64,000 nt of DNA from CAWEBF01 sp963807235 (GCA_963807235.1 CAWEBF010000022.1:62001-126000); one strand, 5' to 3'. Counted from the first letter of the stretch, positions 8,407 to 19,008 are shown. A program made the numbers and translations. Notes: a model not told the origin generated them from the sequence alone.

Positions 8407-9704
8407 GGCTGCACGCCGGGCGGACGTCGTGGAGACCGCGGACGGCAATGGCCGCCTGCGGCTTGCTCTTGACCGTGACGATGATCGGGCAATCGCTCCC
8501 CGGCGACGAAACCTTCTCCGCTACGCCGGACCACCCGGCCGTCGCCTACGCGACCACGCCGGTCAACGACGCCGTGGTCCGCCTGGCCAGGGAACTCGAG
8601 TCCGGCACGCGCCGGCTGGAGTTCGAACCGGGACACGGCTATTTGCGCAGCGTGCTGCGCGCGCTCGACATCACCGAATCGTCGCAGGTCGCCGCGTTCT
8701 CGAAGACCAGCCTCCAGTCACCCGCGATCTCGCCCGCCAATCCTCGCGCGATCTACTTCAATGACACGACGGCAGTCGCCGCGCCCGCCGGCGGCTTCAT
8801 CGAGGTGGCAAGCCAGGACGCCCGCCAGGGCCTTGCGTTCTATGTCCTCGAGCAGCGGGCCGTTGAGCGCCCGCGGTTCGTGCGGCCGGCCTCGTGCCTG
8901 GGTTGCCACGTGTCATACGCGACGCTGAACGTGCCGGGCGCGCTGGTCCGCAGCGTCGCCACCGGCGCGGGCGGCCTTTCGCTTCCGTACATCTGGAACG
9001 GCATAACCTCGCACCGGACGCCGCACACCGAACGCTGGGCGGGTTGGTATGTCACGGGACGATCCGGCCCGGTCGCCCACCTGGGCAACACGCTGTGGCG
9101 CCCCGATGCCGACACCGACCCGCGGCCCGCGCCTTCGGCGGTGGCGTCGCTCGCGGCCCGCGTCGGCGCCGGGCGGACGTTGACGCCGCACAGCGACATC
9201 GCGGCGCTGCTCGTTTTCGATCACCAGATGCACGGCATGAACCTGCTGGTCCGGACTGGCTGGGAGGTCCGGGTGGCGCAGGCGGACGCGCCTGCCACGG
9301 CCACGGCCGTGGCCGTGCGGGTGGCGGTCGATCTGGTGGACTATCTGTTGTTCATCGACGAGGCGCCGCTGGCCGGACCAGTCGAAGGCCAGTCAGGGTT
9401 CGCGGCGGCGTTTGCCGCCAGGGGTCCGCGCGACCGCGCCGGCCGCTCCCTTCGCGATCTCGATCTGGCCACGAGGCTCCTCAAACACTCCTGCAGCTAC
9501 CTGGTCTACTCCGAAGCCTTCGATGCGCTGCCGCCCGTGGCGAAGGACGCCGTCTACGCGCGCCTGTGGCACGTGCTGTCGGGCGCAGAGCACGCGACCG
9601 CCCGCTACGCCCGGCTCTCCCGCGGCGGTCGACAAGCGATCGTCGAGATCCTGCGGGAGACGAAGAGCGGCCTCCCGGCGTTCTTTCAGGGACCAGTTCG
9701 CTAG
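8403..9704 (+). CDS. Secreted protein with a single c-type haem motif
   Basis: About 433 aa, starting at a GTG at 8403 that overlaps the preceding stop; an ATG at 8448 is an alternative. An Arg-rich n-region and the hydrophobic MAACGLLLTVTMIGQSL form a probable signal peptide. One haem attachment motif CLGCH lies at about residues 165-169. The rest resembles no electron-transfer protein I can name. It contains conserved-looking HTPHTERWAGWYVTG and DHQMHGMNLLVR segments with extra His and Met that could serve as distal ligands. Being fourth in the tat operon fits an exported redox protein; the haem-c call rests on the motif alone. Confidence 0.65.
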   Translation: MRLHAGRTSWRPRTAMAACGLLLTVTMIGQSLPGDETFSATPDHPAVAYATTPVNDAVVRLARELESGTRRLEFEPGHGYLRSVLRALDITESSQVAAFSKTSLQSPAISPANPRAIYFNDTTAVAAPAGGFIEVASQDARQGLAFYVLEQRAVERPRFVRPASCLGCHVSYATLNVPGALVRSVATGAGGLSLPYIWNGITSHRTPHTERWAGWYVTGRSGPVAHLGNTLWRPDADTDPRPAPSAVASLAARVGAGRTLTPHSDIAALLVFDHQMHGMNLLVRTGWEVRVAQADAPATATAVAVRVAVDLVDYLLFIDEAPLAGPVEGQSGFAAAFAARGPRDRAGRSLRDLDLATRLLKHSCSYLVYSEAFDALPPVAKDAVYARLWHVLSGAEHATARYARLSRGGRQAIVEILRETKSGLPAFFQGPVR

Positions 9705-9714
9705 CGCGCCCTAC

Positions 9715-9795
9715 GCCCCGCGAAGCGGGGCCAAAAGACACTGCTTTGGCGTATTGGCGAAGCGCTGAGAATCGAGTGCGATTCGCTAATACGCC
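9715..9795 (-). repeat. Two-hairpin CAGTGT element, copy c (3' end of proS)
   Basis: On the minus strand the palindrome at 782-795/748-761 of the 9-kb block (9782-9795 with 9748-9761, 13 of 14 bp paired) contains the last proS codons and its TAG. It is followed by CAGTGTCTTTTG and the hairpin GCCCCGC-TTC-GCGGGGC (9715-9731). It fills the 81-bp gap between two convergent genes and may act as a terminator for both. Confidence 0.7.
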
Positions 9796-11247
9796 TTCGC
9801 GAACCAGGCGTGGGCGGTGGCCGCCTCGCCGCACTTGATGCAGGTCTTCCCCGTCGCCGGCGGGCTGACGAATGGGATGTTCCGAATCGTGGCCTGCGTG
9901 TCGTTCTTGACCGCCGTTTCACACGCGTCCGACCCGCACCAGGGTGAGACGACGAAGCCGGGGCGGCCATCCATGATCGCCTTGAACTCGTCGTAGGAAT
10001 CGGTGTGCGTGGTGTGCTCCTCGCGAAACGCCAGCGCACGCGCGAGCAGCGCGTCCTGAATCGTGCGCAGGTCCTGCACCACTCTCTCGGTCAGGCCCTC
10101 CATCGGCACGAACGACTTCTCGCGGGTATCGCGCCGCGCCAGCACCACCTGCGACTTCTCGAGATCCTTGGGGCCGATCTCCATCCGCAGCGGCACGCCG
10201 CGCATCTCCCACTCGTTGAATTTCCAGCCCGGCGTTTGCGAGTCGCGCGCGTCCAGCATCACGCGGACGCCCTGCGCCACCAGCGCGTCGCGAATCGACT
10301 CGGCTTTTGGCAGGACGGTCTCCTTCCAATTGCCGCGCGGGATCGGAACGATCACCACCTGGTAGGGCGCCACCTTCGGCGGCAGGATCAGGCCGCCGTC
10401 GTCGCCGTGGGCCATGATCACGGCGCCGATCATCCGGGTCGAGACGCCCCACGAGGTCGTGTAGGCGTACTGCACCGACTTGTCGCGCGCCTGGAATTTG
10501 ATCTCGTAGCTCTTCGAGAAGTTCTGCCCCAGGTTGTGGGACGTCCCGGCCTGCAGCGCGCGTCCGTCGCGCATCAGCGCCTCGATCGAGTAGGTGCAAT
10601 CGGCGCCCGCAAATTTCTCGCTCTCGGTCTTCCGGCCGTCCATCACCGGCATCGCCAGATCGGTTTCGGCGAAGTCCTTGTAGACCGCCAGCATCCGCCG
10701 CGTCTCCTCTTCGGCCTCCTCCGCCGTTTCGTGCGCCGTGTGCCCTTCCTGCCACAGGAATTCGGTCGTGCGCAGGAACAGGCGTGTGACCTTTTCCCAG
10801 CGCACCACGTTCGCCCACTGGTTGATGAGAATGGGCAGGTCGCGCCACGACTGTACCCACTTGGCGTACATGACGCCGATGATCGTCTCGGAGGTCGGGC
10901 GCACGACCAGGCGCTCTTCCAGCACCTCGTTGCCGCCCTGCGTGACCCACGCCACCTGCGGCGCGAAGCCCTCGACGTGCTCGGCCTCCTTCATCAACAG
11001 GCTTTCCGGGATGAACAGCGGAAAGTAGGCGTTGACGTGGCCGGTGGCCTTGAACCGGCGATCGAGCCCCTGCTGCATCAGCTCCCAGATCGCGTAGCCG
11101 TACGGGCGGATGACCATGCACCCCTTCACGGGCGAATAGTCGGCCAGCTCGGCGCGGCGGACGACGTCGATGTACCAGCGCCCGAAGTCCTTGGACTGAG
11201 GCGTGATCTCGGTCGGTAGGTCGGGGAGGTCGGTTTCAGTTAGTCAT
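9786..11247 (-). CDS. proS: Prolyl-tRNA synthetase, archaeal/eukaryote-like type, start region frameshifted
   Basis: This class II synthetase charges tRNA-Pro. The core (about 447 aa from a GTG at 11129) has VIRPYGYAIWE, RPTSETIIG and the R-x-x-x-F-L-W-Q-E-G motif. It ends in ...AWFAKAY with a C-terminal Tyr and Cys pairs (CIKCGE), typical of the archaeal-type enzyme. The frame stays open upstream and encodes the expected TEITPQSKDFGRWYIDVV, but an in-frame TGA appears before any start codon. Removing one T at about 11244 joins it to ATG 11247 (ATG-AC-AACT...), giving a normal N-terminus. Because the enzyme is essential, a sequence error is likely. Confidence 0.9.
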
Positions 11248-11256
11248 GAGGGGTGG

Positions 11257-11341
11257 TCAATTCACAATTCACAAGTCACAAGTCACAAACTGCTCGGAGA
11301 CTCAGCCAGGGCCGATTTGTGAACTGTGCATTGTGAATTGA
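11257..11341 (-). repeat. Heptamer-repeat hairpin array at the nadB 3' end (word TTGTGAC)
   Basis: After the minus-strand nadB stop (11283) the sequence reads TTGTGAC, TTGTGAC, TTGTGAA, TTGTGAA (11289 down to 11257). The complementary arm TTCACAATGCACAGTTCACAAA (11316-11341 region) lies just inside the annotated nadB coding end, so the array folds into a hairpin with about 26 nt between the arms. It is strikingly AT-richer than its surroundings and ends only about 10 bp before the proposed proS ATG. Confidence 0.75.
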
Positions 11342-12920
11342 GCATTCGGGTCGCTGGACAGTCCGGCAGCCCGCTTTGTCGCGCATCGGCGACCCGCTTC
11401 TGCCAGTTTACGTCGTCTCTGCGCGGGAAGTCGGCGCGAAAGTGCCCCCCCCGGCTCTCCTCGCGCCGCAGGGCGGCGTGCGTCACCAACAAGCCGACGG
11501 TCACCAGGCTGGCCAGCCGGTGCAGCTCAGGGTCGAAGGGATGCTGGTCGCAGGCGAGCGACGCACCACGGGACCATTCCTCGAGGCACCCCTTCGCGAG
11601 TCGAAGGCCGGCCGCGGAGCGCGACAAGCCCACGTGCTGCCACATCACCTCCTGCACCTGCGCGGCTGTGGGCAGCGCCGCCGGACCCGACAGCCCCACC
11701 TCGATGAACGGCGCGCCGGATGCGGTGAGCGACGCCGATCGCGTGGGCGCCTGCATCGCCTCAGCGGCGCGCGCGCCGAAGACCAATCCTTCGAGCAGCG
11801 AATTGCTGGCGAGCCGGTTGGCGCCATGTACGCCGGTTGAGGCCACCTCCCCTGCCGCGAAGAGATCGGGCACGGAGGTGCGCCCCTCGAGGTCGGTTTC
11901 CACGCCGCCCATCATGTAGTGCGCAGCGGGGCTCACGGGCACGCGGTCGCGCGCCAGGTCCAGTCCGGCGGCACGGCACGCGGCTGAAATGGTCGGGAAC
12001 CTGGCGTGCACGAACGCCGCGTCCAGATGCTCGAGCGACAGATAAACGGGGGCGCCCGTACGCTCGATCTCCGCCGCGATGGCGCGCGCCACCACGTCGC
12101 GCGCCGCCAGGTCTCCGGCAGGGTCGACGCGGTGCACGAACGGCTCGCCGTGCGCGTTGATCAGGCGCCCGCCTTCGCCGCGCAGCGCCTCGGACAGGAG
12201 GAATCGTGGCGCGCCCGCCACGCTCAACACCGTCGGGTGAAACTGCACGAACTCCAGGTCGGCCACTCGCGCGCCCGCGTGAAACGCCATGGCCATACCG
12301 TCGCCGCTCGCGACGTGCGGATTCGTGGTTTCACGAAACAGATGGCCCGCGCCGCCTGTGGCGATGAGCGTCCGGCGCGCACGCAGCGTAGACGGCACCC
12401 CGTCCTTGTCCAGGAAGGTCGCGCCCACGCACGAGCCGTCCTCCAGATCGAGCGACAGCGCCAGAGCGTCCTCGAACACGCGGATGCTGGGATGCACCGC
12501 CACGCGGCTCCACAACACCCGGCCGATCTCGCGGCCCGTGGCGTCGCGCGCGTGCAGCACGCGCCTTACGGTGTGCGCAGCCTCGCGGCCCAGGGCCGGC
12601 CGGCCCTCCGCGTCCCGATCGAAGGCCGCACCCCACTCGATCAGCTCGGCCACGTACCGCGGGCCGTCGGTGACGAGCGCCTGCACCGCCGGTGGATCGC
12701 AGAGACCATCGCCCGCGGCGATCGTGTCGCGTGCGTGAAGCTCCGCGGAGTCGTCGGGGCCGACGGCCGCGGCGATGCCGCCCTGCGCGTATCCGGTGTT
12801 GCTTTCCCGAGGGTGGGCCTTGCTGAGGACGGCGACCTGTCCGACGGCGGCCAGCGAGAGCGCGGCACGCTGTCCCGCCACGCCGCTACCGATGACCAGG
12901 AAGTCGGTCGAAAGACGCAC
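11283..12920 (-). CDS. nadB: L-aspartate oxidase
   Basis: NadB oxidises L-aspartate to iminoaspartate with FAD, the first step of de novo NAD synthesis. The 545-aa product has the N-terminal dinucleotide motif GSGVAGQRAA, SNTGYAQGGIAA, the active-site GEGGRLIN, and the C-terminal FAD segment GVHGANRLASNSLLEG. A GTG start at 12920 has AGGAT upstream. The last 20 or so residues are encoded by one arm of a heptamer-repeat hairpin, so the true C-terminus may have been changed by that element. No nadA or nadC is in the window. It diverges from aroB across 85 bp. Confidence 0.95.
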   Translation of the reverse strand: MRLSTDFLVIGSGVAGQRAALSLAAVGQVAVLSKAHPRESNTGYAQGGIAAAVGPDDSAELHARDTIAAGDGLCDPPAVQALVTDGPRYVAELIEWGAAFDRDAEGRPALGREAAHTVRRVLHARDATGREIGRVLWSRVAVHPSIRVFEDALALSLDLEDGSCVGATFLDKDGVPSTLRARRTLIATGGAGHLFRETTNPHVASGDGMAMAFHAGARVADLEFVQFHPTVLSVAGAPRFLLSEALRGEGGRLINAHGEPFVHRVDPAGDLAARDVVARAIAAEIERTGAPVYLSLEHLDAAFVHARFPTISAACRAAGLDLARDRVPVSPAAHYMMGGVETDLEGRTSVPDLFAAGEVASTGVHGANRLASNSLLEGLVFGARAAEAMQAPTRSASLTASGAPFIEVGLSGPAALPTAAQVQEVMWQHVGLSRSAAGLRLAKGCLEEWSRGASLACDQHPFDPELHRLASLVTVGLLVTHAALRREESRGGHFRADFPRRDDVNWQKRVADARQSGLPDCPATRMLNSQCTVHKSALAESPSSL

Positions 12921-13005
12921 GATGCTATCCTATCAACGTGCCGCGCCCCCGTCCCAATGCGCGGGCCCACGCGATGTCGCCCCCGGCAGCACTCCCCCGC
13001 ACACG

Positions 13006-14103
13006 ATGACCGTCGACACGAACGCCGCCGCGCGCGTGGACGTGGTCACGGGGTCCCAGACGTCGGTCATCCTGGTGGGCGACGGGCTCGTGGACGACCT
13101 CGGTCTTCGCCTGGACGCGCACGGCGTCGGGCCGAAGCGGTTCGTGGTGTCCAGCCCACGGATCTGGCGTCACCAGGGGGCGGCGATCCAACGGGCGATC
13201 TCCGGCGACCCGATCCTCATCCCCGATGGTGAGCGCCACAAGACGGTGGCGTCGGTGTCGCGGATTTACGATGCGTTGATCCGGGGCGGCGCCGACCGGG
13301 GCAGCACGATCGTCGCGGTTGGCGGCGGTGTCGTCGGCGACACCGCGGGATTCGCCGCCGCCAGCTTCATGCGAGGCATTGCGCTGGTGCAGGTGCCCAC
13401 GACGCTCCTGGCGCAAGTGGACAGCGCCATTGGCGGCAAGGTGGGCGTCAACCACCCGCTGGGCAAGAACCTGATCGGCGCGTTCCACCAGCCCACGCTC
13501 GTCCTGGCGGATCCACGTGTGCTGCGAACGCTGCCACGGCGCGAGTTCCGCTCCGGCTTGTACGAAGTGGTCAAGTACGGCATGATCCGCAGCCGCCCGC
13601 TGTTCGAGCACCTGACGCGCGCCACGAAAGCCCTCTTCGCGCACGACCCCGGCGCGCTCACTCGAGCCATCGTGGAGTCGGCGCGCATCAAGGCGGAGGT
13701 GGTGTCGGCGGACGAACGCGAAGGTGGGCTGCGCCGTATCCTGAACTTCGGCCACACCATCGGCCACGCGCTCGAAACCGTGACCGCCTACCGCCACTTC
13801 CGACACGGCGAGGCGATTGCCCACGGCATGCTGGGGGCCGCCGACATCGCCGCGACGCGCGGTGCGCTTGCCGCCGGGGATCGCCAGGCGCTCGTGGACC
13901 TCATCTCAAAACTGGGCAAGCTGCCGGCCGTGTCGCACCTCTCACGACGTGCCGTCCTGGAGGCCGTGCGGCGCGACAAGAAGGTGGTGCACGGGACGCT
14001 GCACTTCGTGCTGCCCACGGCGATCGGCCAGACCGAGACCGTCGATGATGTCACTGAAGAGGAGATCGGAGCGTCACTCGCGCGGCTGGGGTTGAGCGAG
14101 TAA
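13006..14103 (+). CDS. aroB: 3-dehydroquinate synthase
   Basis: AroB converts DAHP to 3-dehydroquinate, the second step of the shikimate pathway, using NAD and a divalent metal. The 365-aa product has the NAD motif GGGVVGDTAGFAAA, the substrate-binding DSAIGGKVGVNHPLGKN, and metal ligands in EVVKYGMI, HTIGHALE and RHGEAIAHGM. The ATG at 13006 matches family length, though no clear ribosome-binding site precedes it. The gene stands alone, divergent from nadB and convergent with the DUF192 gene; a heptamer array fills the 3' gap. Confidence 0.96.
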   Translation: MTVDTNAAARVDVVTGSQTSVILVGDGLVDDLGLRLDAHGVGPKRFVVSSPRIWRHQGAAIQRAISGDPILIPDGERHKTVASVSRIYDALIRGGADRGSTIVAVGGGVVGDTAGFAAASFMRGIALVQVPTTLLAQVDSAIGGKVGVNHPLGKNLIGAFHQPTLVLADPRVLRTLPRREFRSGLYEVVKYGMIRSRPLFEHLTRATKALFAHDPGALTRAIVESARIKAEVVSADEREGGLRRILNFGHTIGHALETVTAYRHFRHGEAIAHGMLGAADIAATRGALAAGDRQALVDLISKLGKLPAVSHLSRRAVLEAVRRDKKVVHGTLHFVLPTAIGQTETVDDVTEEEIGASLARLGLSE

Positions 14104-14190
14104 ACGGGCCCCAGGCTCCGGGCTCCAGGCTCCAGGCCCGCTAGAACCCAGAGCCGGAAGCCGGAAGCCGGAAGCCGGGAGCCGAGCCCG
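14104..14190. repeat. Bidirectional heptamer-repeat array between convergent aroB and DUF192 genes
   Basis: After the aroB stop the plus strand reads GGCTCCG, GGCTCCA, GGCTCCA, GGC. After the restored DUF192 stop (14191-14193) the minus strand reads GGCTCCC, GGCTTCC, GGCTTCC, GGCTTCC, GGCTCTG. Both halves therefore present the same kind of word in the same sense relative to the gene they follow, which produces a fold-back structure. Confidence 0.75.
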
Positions 14191-14581
14191 CTAGGGCTCT
14201 ACGACTTCCAGTACGTCGCCGCGCGACCGTATCGGCAGCGGCCAGACTGCCCGCTTTCATCTCGATCACGGCGAAGCTGCCGAACGCGCCGCTCATGCGC
14301 CACGGCCGGACCGTGTCACGCGCCTTCAGCACGCGGCCATCCCGCGACACGAACGCGATGTCGATGTCGAACTTCATGAACCAGGTATGCACGGCGCTGC
14401 TCGGGGCGATCACCATCGCCTCACCTTCGCCGAGCGAGGTGTGCTTCAGCAGACCGGTCCGGCGCGTTTGTGAATCGAAGGCGGGCACCAGCCGGTGGGC
14501 CACGATGCGGCCCGTTCGCGTGTTGCGCAGCGCCAGGCCGACGTCCGGCCGCGCGGCGAGGGGGCTGAGGAAATGCGGCAC
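14191..14581 (-). CDS. DUF192 family protein, frameshifted near its end
   Basis: A small protein of the DUF192 family (function unknown, usually periplasmic). Family features visible are the N-terminal R-x-x-GLLKHTSLGEGEAM, a central HTWFMKFDIDIAFVSRDGRVL strand pair and a C-terminal FAVIEMKAGSLAAADTVA. No signal peptide is visible. As written, the frame runs on into the heptamer array (stop 14141). Removing one base at about 14220 gives VAGDVLEVVEP and a stop at 14191, exactly where the array begins, which I take as the real end. The GTG start at 14581 lies 3 bp after the stop of the preceding regulator gene. Confidence 0.7.
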
Positions 14582-14584
14582 GGG

Positions 14585-15967
<1,383 letters not shown>

Positions 15968-16002
15968 CACGTGCGGCGCGCGCGCGCGGCTGGTCGCGCC
16001 GT

Positions 16003-16620
16003 TCAGCGGAGCCACCCGGCAGGGACCCCTTTGCGGCGGCCTTCTTCCTGAATGTCCGCCAGTGCCTTGGTCTGCTGCTGAATGTCTTTCTTGACGCGTT
16101 CCAATTCGTCGAGCGACTTCTGGCGATCGGCGGCCACGGTCTGCCGCTGTGCCGGATCGTCGCGTGCCGTGAAGTCCGCTGAGAGGCCGTTGATGCGGCT
16201 CTGGAGCGCCTCGGCGAAGAGCTGCGCCCGCGAAAGGCCTTCGCGAGCGGCCTGGATGCGCGACCGCCACGCTGTCTCGTCGTTGGCGCCCGGCGGCGCA
16301 GTGCCGGCGGGTGGTGTGCCAGCCTGTGGACTGCCAGCCTGTGGAGCGCCGGCTTGCGGGGCGCCTGTCTGGGGCGTTGCGCCAGCCCGAGGCGTGGCGG
16401 CCGGAGGTGCCGCGGGAGACCCGGCAGCAGCCGGCGCACTTGGCGCGGCGGGCCCCGCAGACGGAAGCGGCTCTTCCTTCAGCTGGTCGTTCGTATAGGT
16501 CTTGCCGGACGCCTTCACGGTCTTGCGCCGTTCGGCTTCCCGTCGCGCGACCTCGCCCAGCGACTGTGCGAACGCACCAGTCGCGCACATCGACACGACG
16601 AACAGGGTCAGGACACGCAT
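16003..16620 (-). CDS. Secreted Pro-rich coiled-coil protein
   Basis: About 205 aa. The ATG at 16620 has AGGAG 5 nt upstream and starts a clear signal peptide (MRVLTLFVVSMCATGAFAQ). Then come a short basic region and a Pro/Ala/Gly linker containing degenerate PQAGA/PQAGS/PQAGT repeats. The C-terminal half is a predicted coiled coil (QRQTVAADRQKSLDELERVKKDIQQQT). I do not recognise the family. Its place after three minor-pilin genes suggests an envelope role in pilus assembly, but that is inference. Confidence 0.65.
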   Translation of the reverse strand: MRVLTLFVVSMCATGAFAQSLGEVARREAERRKTVKASGKTYTNDQLKEEPLPSAGPAAPSAPAAAGSPAAPPAATPRAGATPQTGAPQAGAPQAGSPQAGTPPAGTAPPGANDETAWRSRIQAAREGLSRAQLFAEALQSRINGLSADFTARDDPAQRQTVAADRQKSLDELERVKKDIQQQTKALADIQEEGRRKGVPAGWLR

Positions 16621-16658
16621 CGTTCTCCTGTTTCGGCTTCGGGCGGCCGAAACTGCAA

Positions 16659-17402
16659 TCACGGAACGGCGCCCCGGAGCTCCCGCCACGTCCGCACGCG
16701 CAGCCCCGCCGGGGCGACCGGCTCGACTCGTTCTACCACGATTTCCAGCTCGCGTCGGCTGCCCCTGGGCCCCCAGGCGATGGCCCGCAGCAGGATCGCG
16801 CCGGCGCCAGGGTTGGTCGGGCTGCCTGCGGCCTCGACCGGCGGGCCTCCGTCGCGTCGAGCGTCGGCGTCGTTTTCGGCGGAGTCGTCCCCGACCCAGA
16901 CCGCGGCATAGCCTGGGAGCGTCTGCACATCATCGCCCAGCAGGTCCGTTGCGCTGCCCGACGCGTACACGGTCCACATCGGGTTGTTGCGGCCCCAGGG
17001 ACGTGCCGCCGTCACGGCGTCCGGCTGCCGGCCGTCGCATGACCGCGCGCCACACCGCAGCCAGGCTGTTTCGACGTCGAGATCGATGACTGCGCCGGCG
17101 GCGCGGCGCCGGCCCTGGCCGCCGTCGAAGAATCCCGCGGTGACGACGCCCGCCAGCACGCCGTCCCAGGATGCGAGCCCCGACAACTCGCCGGCCGCCA
17201 TCTCCGCCGCCGCCTCGGCCAACGACAACGCCTGCACGGCTGCGTGGGCGTTGCTCGCGATGTCGGTTTCCACGGTCGTGATGAGAGAGATGGCGAGCCC
17301 CAGCGTGACGGTCACGCCCATCGCTCCGAGCGCCACCACGAGCGCCGACCCGTCCTGCGCCGCCATCGGTCGGCGCGCCCGCGTCGTGTCCACGGTTCTC
17401 AT
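16659..17402 (-). CDS. Minor pilin / PilX-like assembly protein
   Basis: About 247 aa. The ATG at 17402 overlaps the stop of the upstream PilW-like gene as ATGA. The N-terminus has GSALVVALGAMGVTVTLGLAIS, a hydrophobic helix without a full class III prepilin cleavage motif, as in PilX/GspK-type proteins that carry an N-terminal helix followed by a variable, Ala-rich secreted domain. It is the third in a PilV-PilW-PilX-like series. The C-terminal domain is not conserved enough for me to assign. Confidence 0.6.
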   Translation of the reverse strand: MRTVDTTRARRPMAAQDGSALVVALGAMGVTVTLGLAISLITTVETDIASNAHAAVQALSLAEAAAEMAAGELSGLASWDGVLAGVVTAGFFDGGQGRRRAAGAVIDLDVETAWLRCGARSCDGRQPDAVTAARPWGRNNPMWTVYASGSATDLLGDDVQTLPGYAAVWVGDDSAENDADARRDGGPPVEAAGSPTNPGAGAILLRAIAWGPRGSRRELEIVVERVEPVAPAGLRVRTWRELRGAVP

Positions 17403-18598
17403 CGACCCGCCGCGAGGTTTCGCGGCACGATGTCCAACACCGCTTCCTGATCCGGCAGCAGCACTGCAGCACGCGAAGCGGCACCGGCGCGCCAGAAGAG
17501 CGCGCCTCGCGCGCCACGCATCGCCCGCGCCGCCGCTTCCACCCGCACCCTGATCCGAACCTGACGCACGCGCAGGACGTCGGCATCGAACAGACCAGGG
17601 GCAGCGTCGTCCGGGCACCACGGCCCGTCGCCAAAGAGGCCCGCTGGAAGCGGCACCAGGTCTCCCGGCGGTCCCAGCGTCTCGAGCCGTGGCGCGTGGC
17701 GGCCGTCGCGAAGAACGAAGGTGCAGTTCTCGCCAGCGCCCCAACTGGTCGACGCATCATCGATCCCGACCGGCGGCGGCGCGGGCCCGTAGGTCGTCCA
17801 CGGTGGCGGCGTCACGCCCGGGTCCGCCCCTGGACGCAGCCTCGGCGGCTCGGGCTCCCCGAGATACTCGAACCACACGCCCACGACATGGTCCGCCACA
17901 GGCCGTTCGGTCAGGAAGCCGTCGTACTGCGTCAACTGCGGGATGCCGCTGTCGGGATCGGGGCGCATTCCGTAGGTGTGCGAGGCCGCGTGCGCCAGCA
18001 CTGCGGTCCCGCGCGCGTATGCCGAGGACAACGGGCCGCGGTACGACAACTCGAGCGTCGCGCCGGCCACGGCTTCAACGGTCAACAGGTCGTGGGCGCC
18101 GGAGGGTTCGAACAGCATCACCCGCATGCGCTCCACGAACCCGCACACGGCGGTGGGCGCGAGAGGCCCGCAATTGGGCCGGAGATCCACGCGAAGTCGC
18201 CCGCCGAGATCCACGGCCATCGCCACCTCGGCCTGCGGGACGGAACTGGCCACGTAGACGAGGCTCAGAACGTCGGGCCGAAAGAAGACGCCGGCCCGCG
18301 CGTCGTCTCCCATTTGACCGCGGCGATACGGCACGATGGGTGGAAAGGTCTGGACGAGCGGTCCGGCCATCGACGTACGATCCAGCCCTGCGCCGGCGTT
18401 GAGCAGATCGTCCGCCATGACGTGCAATGCCGCCCGCAGACGCTGCTGCAGATCGCCCGCTTCGGCTTGCGCGGCCGCGGTCGTCTGAACCGTGGTCACG
18501 AGCGCCAGCAGCGCGCCGGCCAGGACGAGCGTGACGGCCATCGAAACGGCCAGCTCCACCAGCGTGACTCCCGCGTTGCTGCCCGTGGCGCGGTTCAC
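17399..18598 (-). CDS. PilW-like minor pilin
   Basis: About 399 aa. The GTG at 18598 is preceded by AGGAGG. The N-terminus carries a prepilin-like sequence GVTLVELAVSMAVTLVLAGALLAL, with the conserved Glu at +5 and a hydrophobic stalk helix. A large globular domain follows, with scattered Cys residues (CGPLAPTAVCG, CTFVL, CPDD) that could form disulfides after export. Substrate of the prepilin peptidase encoded at 20388. The start overlaps the upstream PilV-like stop (GTGA). The same frame is open far upstream, but that part is the antisense-frame shadow of the kinase gene. Confidence 0.75.
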   Translation of the reverse strand: MNRATGSNAGVTLVELAVSMAVTLVLAGALLALVTTVQTTAAAQAEAGDLQQRLRAALHVMADDLLNAGAGLDRTSMAGPLVQTFPPIVPYRRGQMGDDARAGVFFRPDVLSLVYVASSVPQAEVAMAVDLGGRLRVDLRPNCGPLAPTAVCGFVERMRVMLFEPSGAHDLLTVEAVAGATLELSYRGPLSSAYARGTAVLAHAASHTYGMRPDPDSGIPQLTQYDGFLTERPVADHVVGVWFEYLGEPEPPRLRPGADPGVTPPPWTTYGPAPPPVGIDDASTSWGAGENCTFVLRDGRHAPRLETLGPPGDLVPLPAGLFGDGPWCPDDAAPGLFDADVLRVRQVRIRVRVEAAARAMRGARGALFWRAGAASRAAVLLPDQEAVLDIVPRNLAAGR

Positions 18599-19008
18599 GG
18601 TGCCCTCCTGGACGTGAGCGACCCGAGGACGATCGGAGTGCCCGGCGCCGCCGTGTGGTGCACGCGGACGGTGATGCGCAGCCCCTGAGCGCCGGCCCGC
18701 GTCACTGTCCAGCGGCGCGTGTAGAGTCCGGGTGGATCCACCTGGCGCCCGAACTGGTCCAGATGGTCCACATACGCGCCGGTGTCGATGTCGAGCCCCG
18801 CGGCGTCGCGCCCATAGACCACGCCGCGCTGCTCCTCGAGCTTCTGCCAGGCCAGCCACGTGGACATGCCCGTGTCGCGGGCGTTGCGCGCCACTCGGGC
18901 AGCGCCCGCGATGAGCGGCATCACACCAACGACGCCCACCGAGAACACAAGCGTCGCCACCAGCGTTTCGACCAAGGAGAAACCAGTGCTTTTGTCGCCG
19001 GGAGACAT
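18595..19008 (-). CDS. PilV-like minor pilin
   Basis: About 137 aa from ATG 19008; an upstream start at 19062 would only add a non-conserved leader. The motif GFSLVETLVATLVFSVGVVG is a textbook class III prepilin signal: Gly before the cleavage site, Glu at +5, then a hydrophobic helix. The C-terminal part ends with a beta-rich YTRRWTVTRAG...ITVRV segment common in PilV/GspI-type pseudopilins. First of three overlapping minor-pilin genes. Confidence 0.78.
   Translation of the reverse strand: MSPGDKSTGFSLVETLVATLVFSVGVVGVMPLIAGAARVARNARDTGMSTWLAWQKLEEQRGVVYGRDAAGLDIDTGAYVDHLDQFGRQVDPPGLYTRRWTVTRAGAQGLRITVRVHHTAAPGTPIVLGSLTSRRAP

Noticed and set aside
15968..16588. Upstream open part of the response-regulator frame, as a possible N-terminal domain
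   Set aside because: Low-complexity text overlapping the coiled-coil protein in another frame; the receiver domain starts exactly at 15967.
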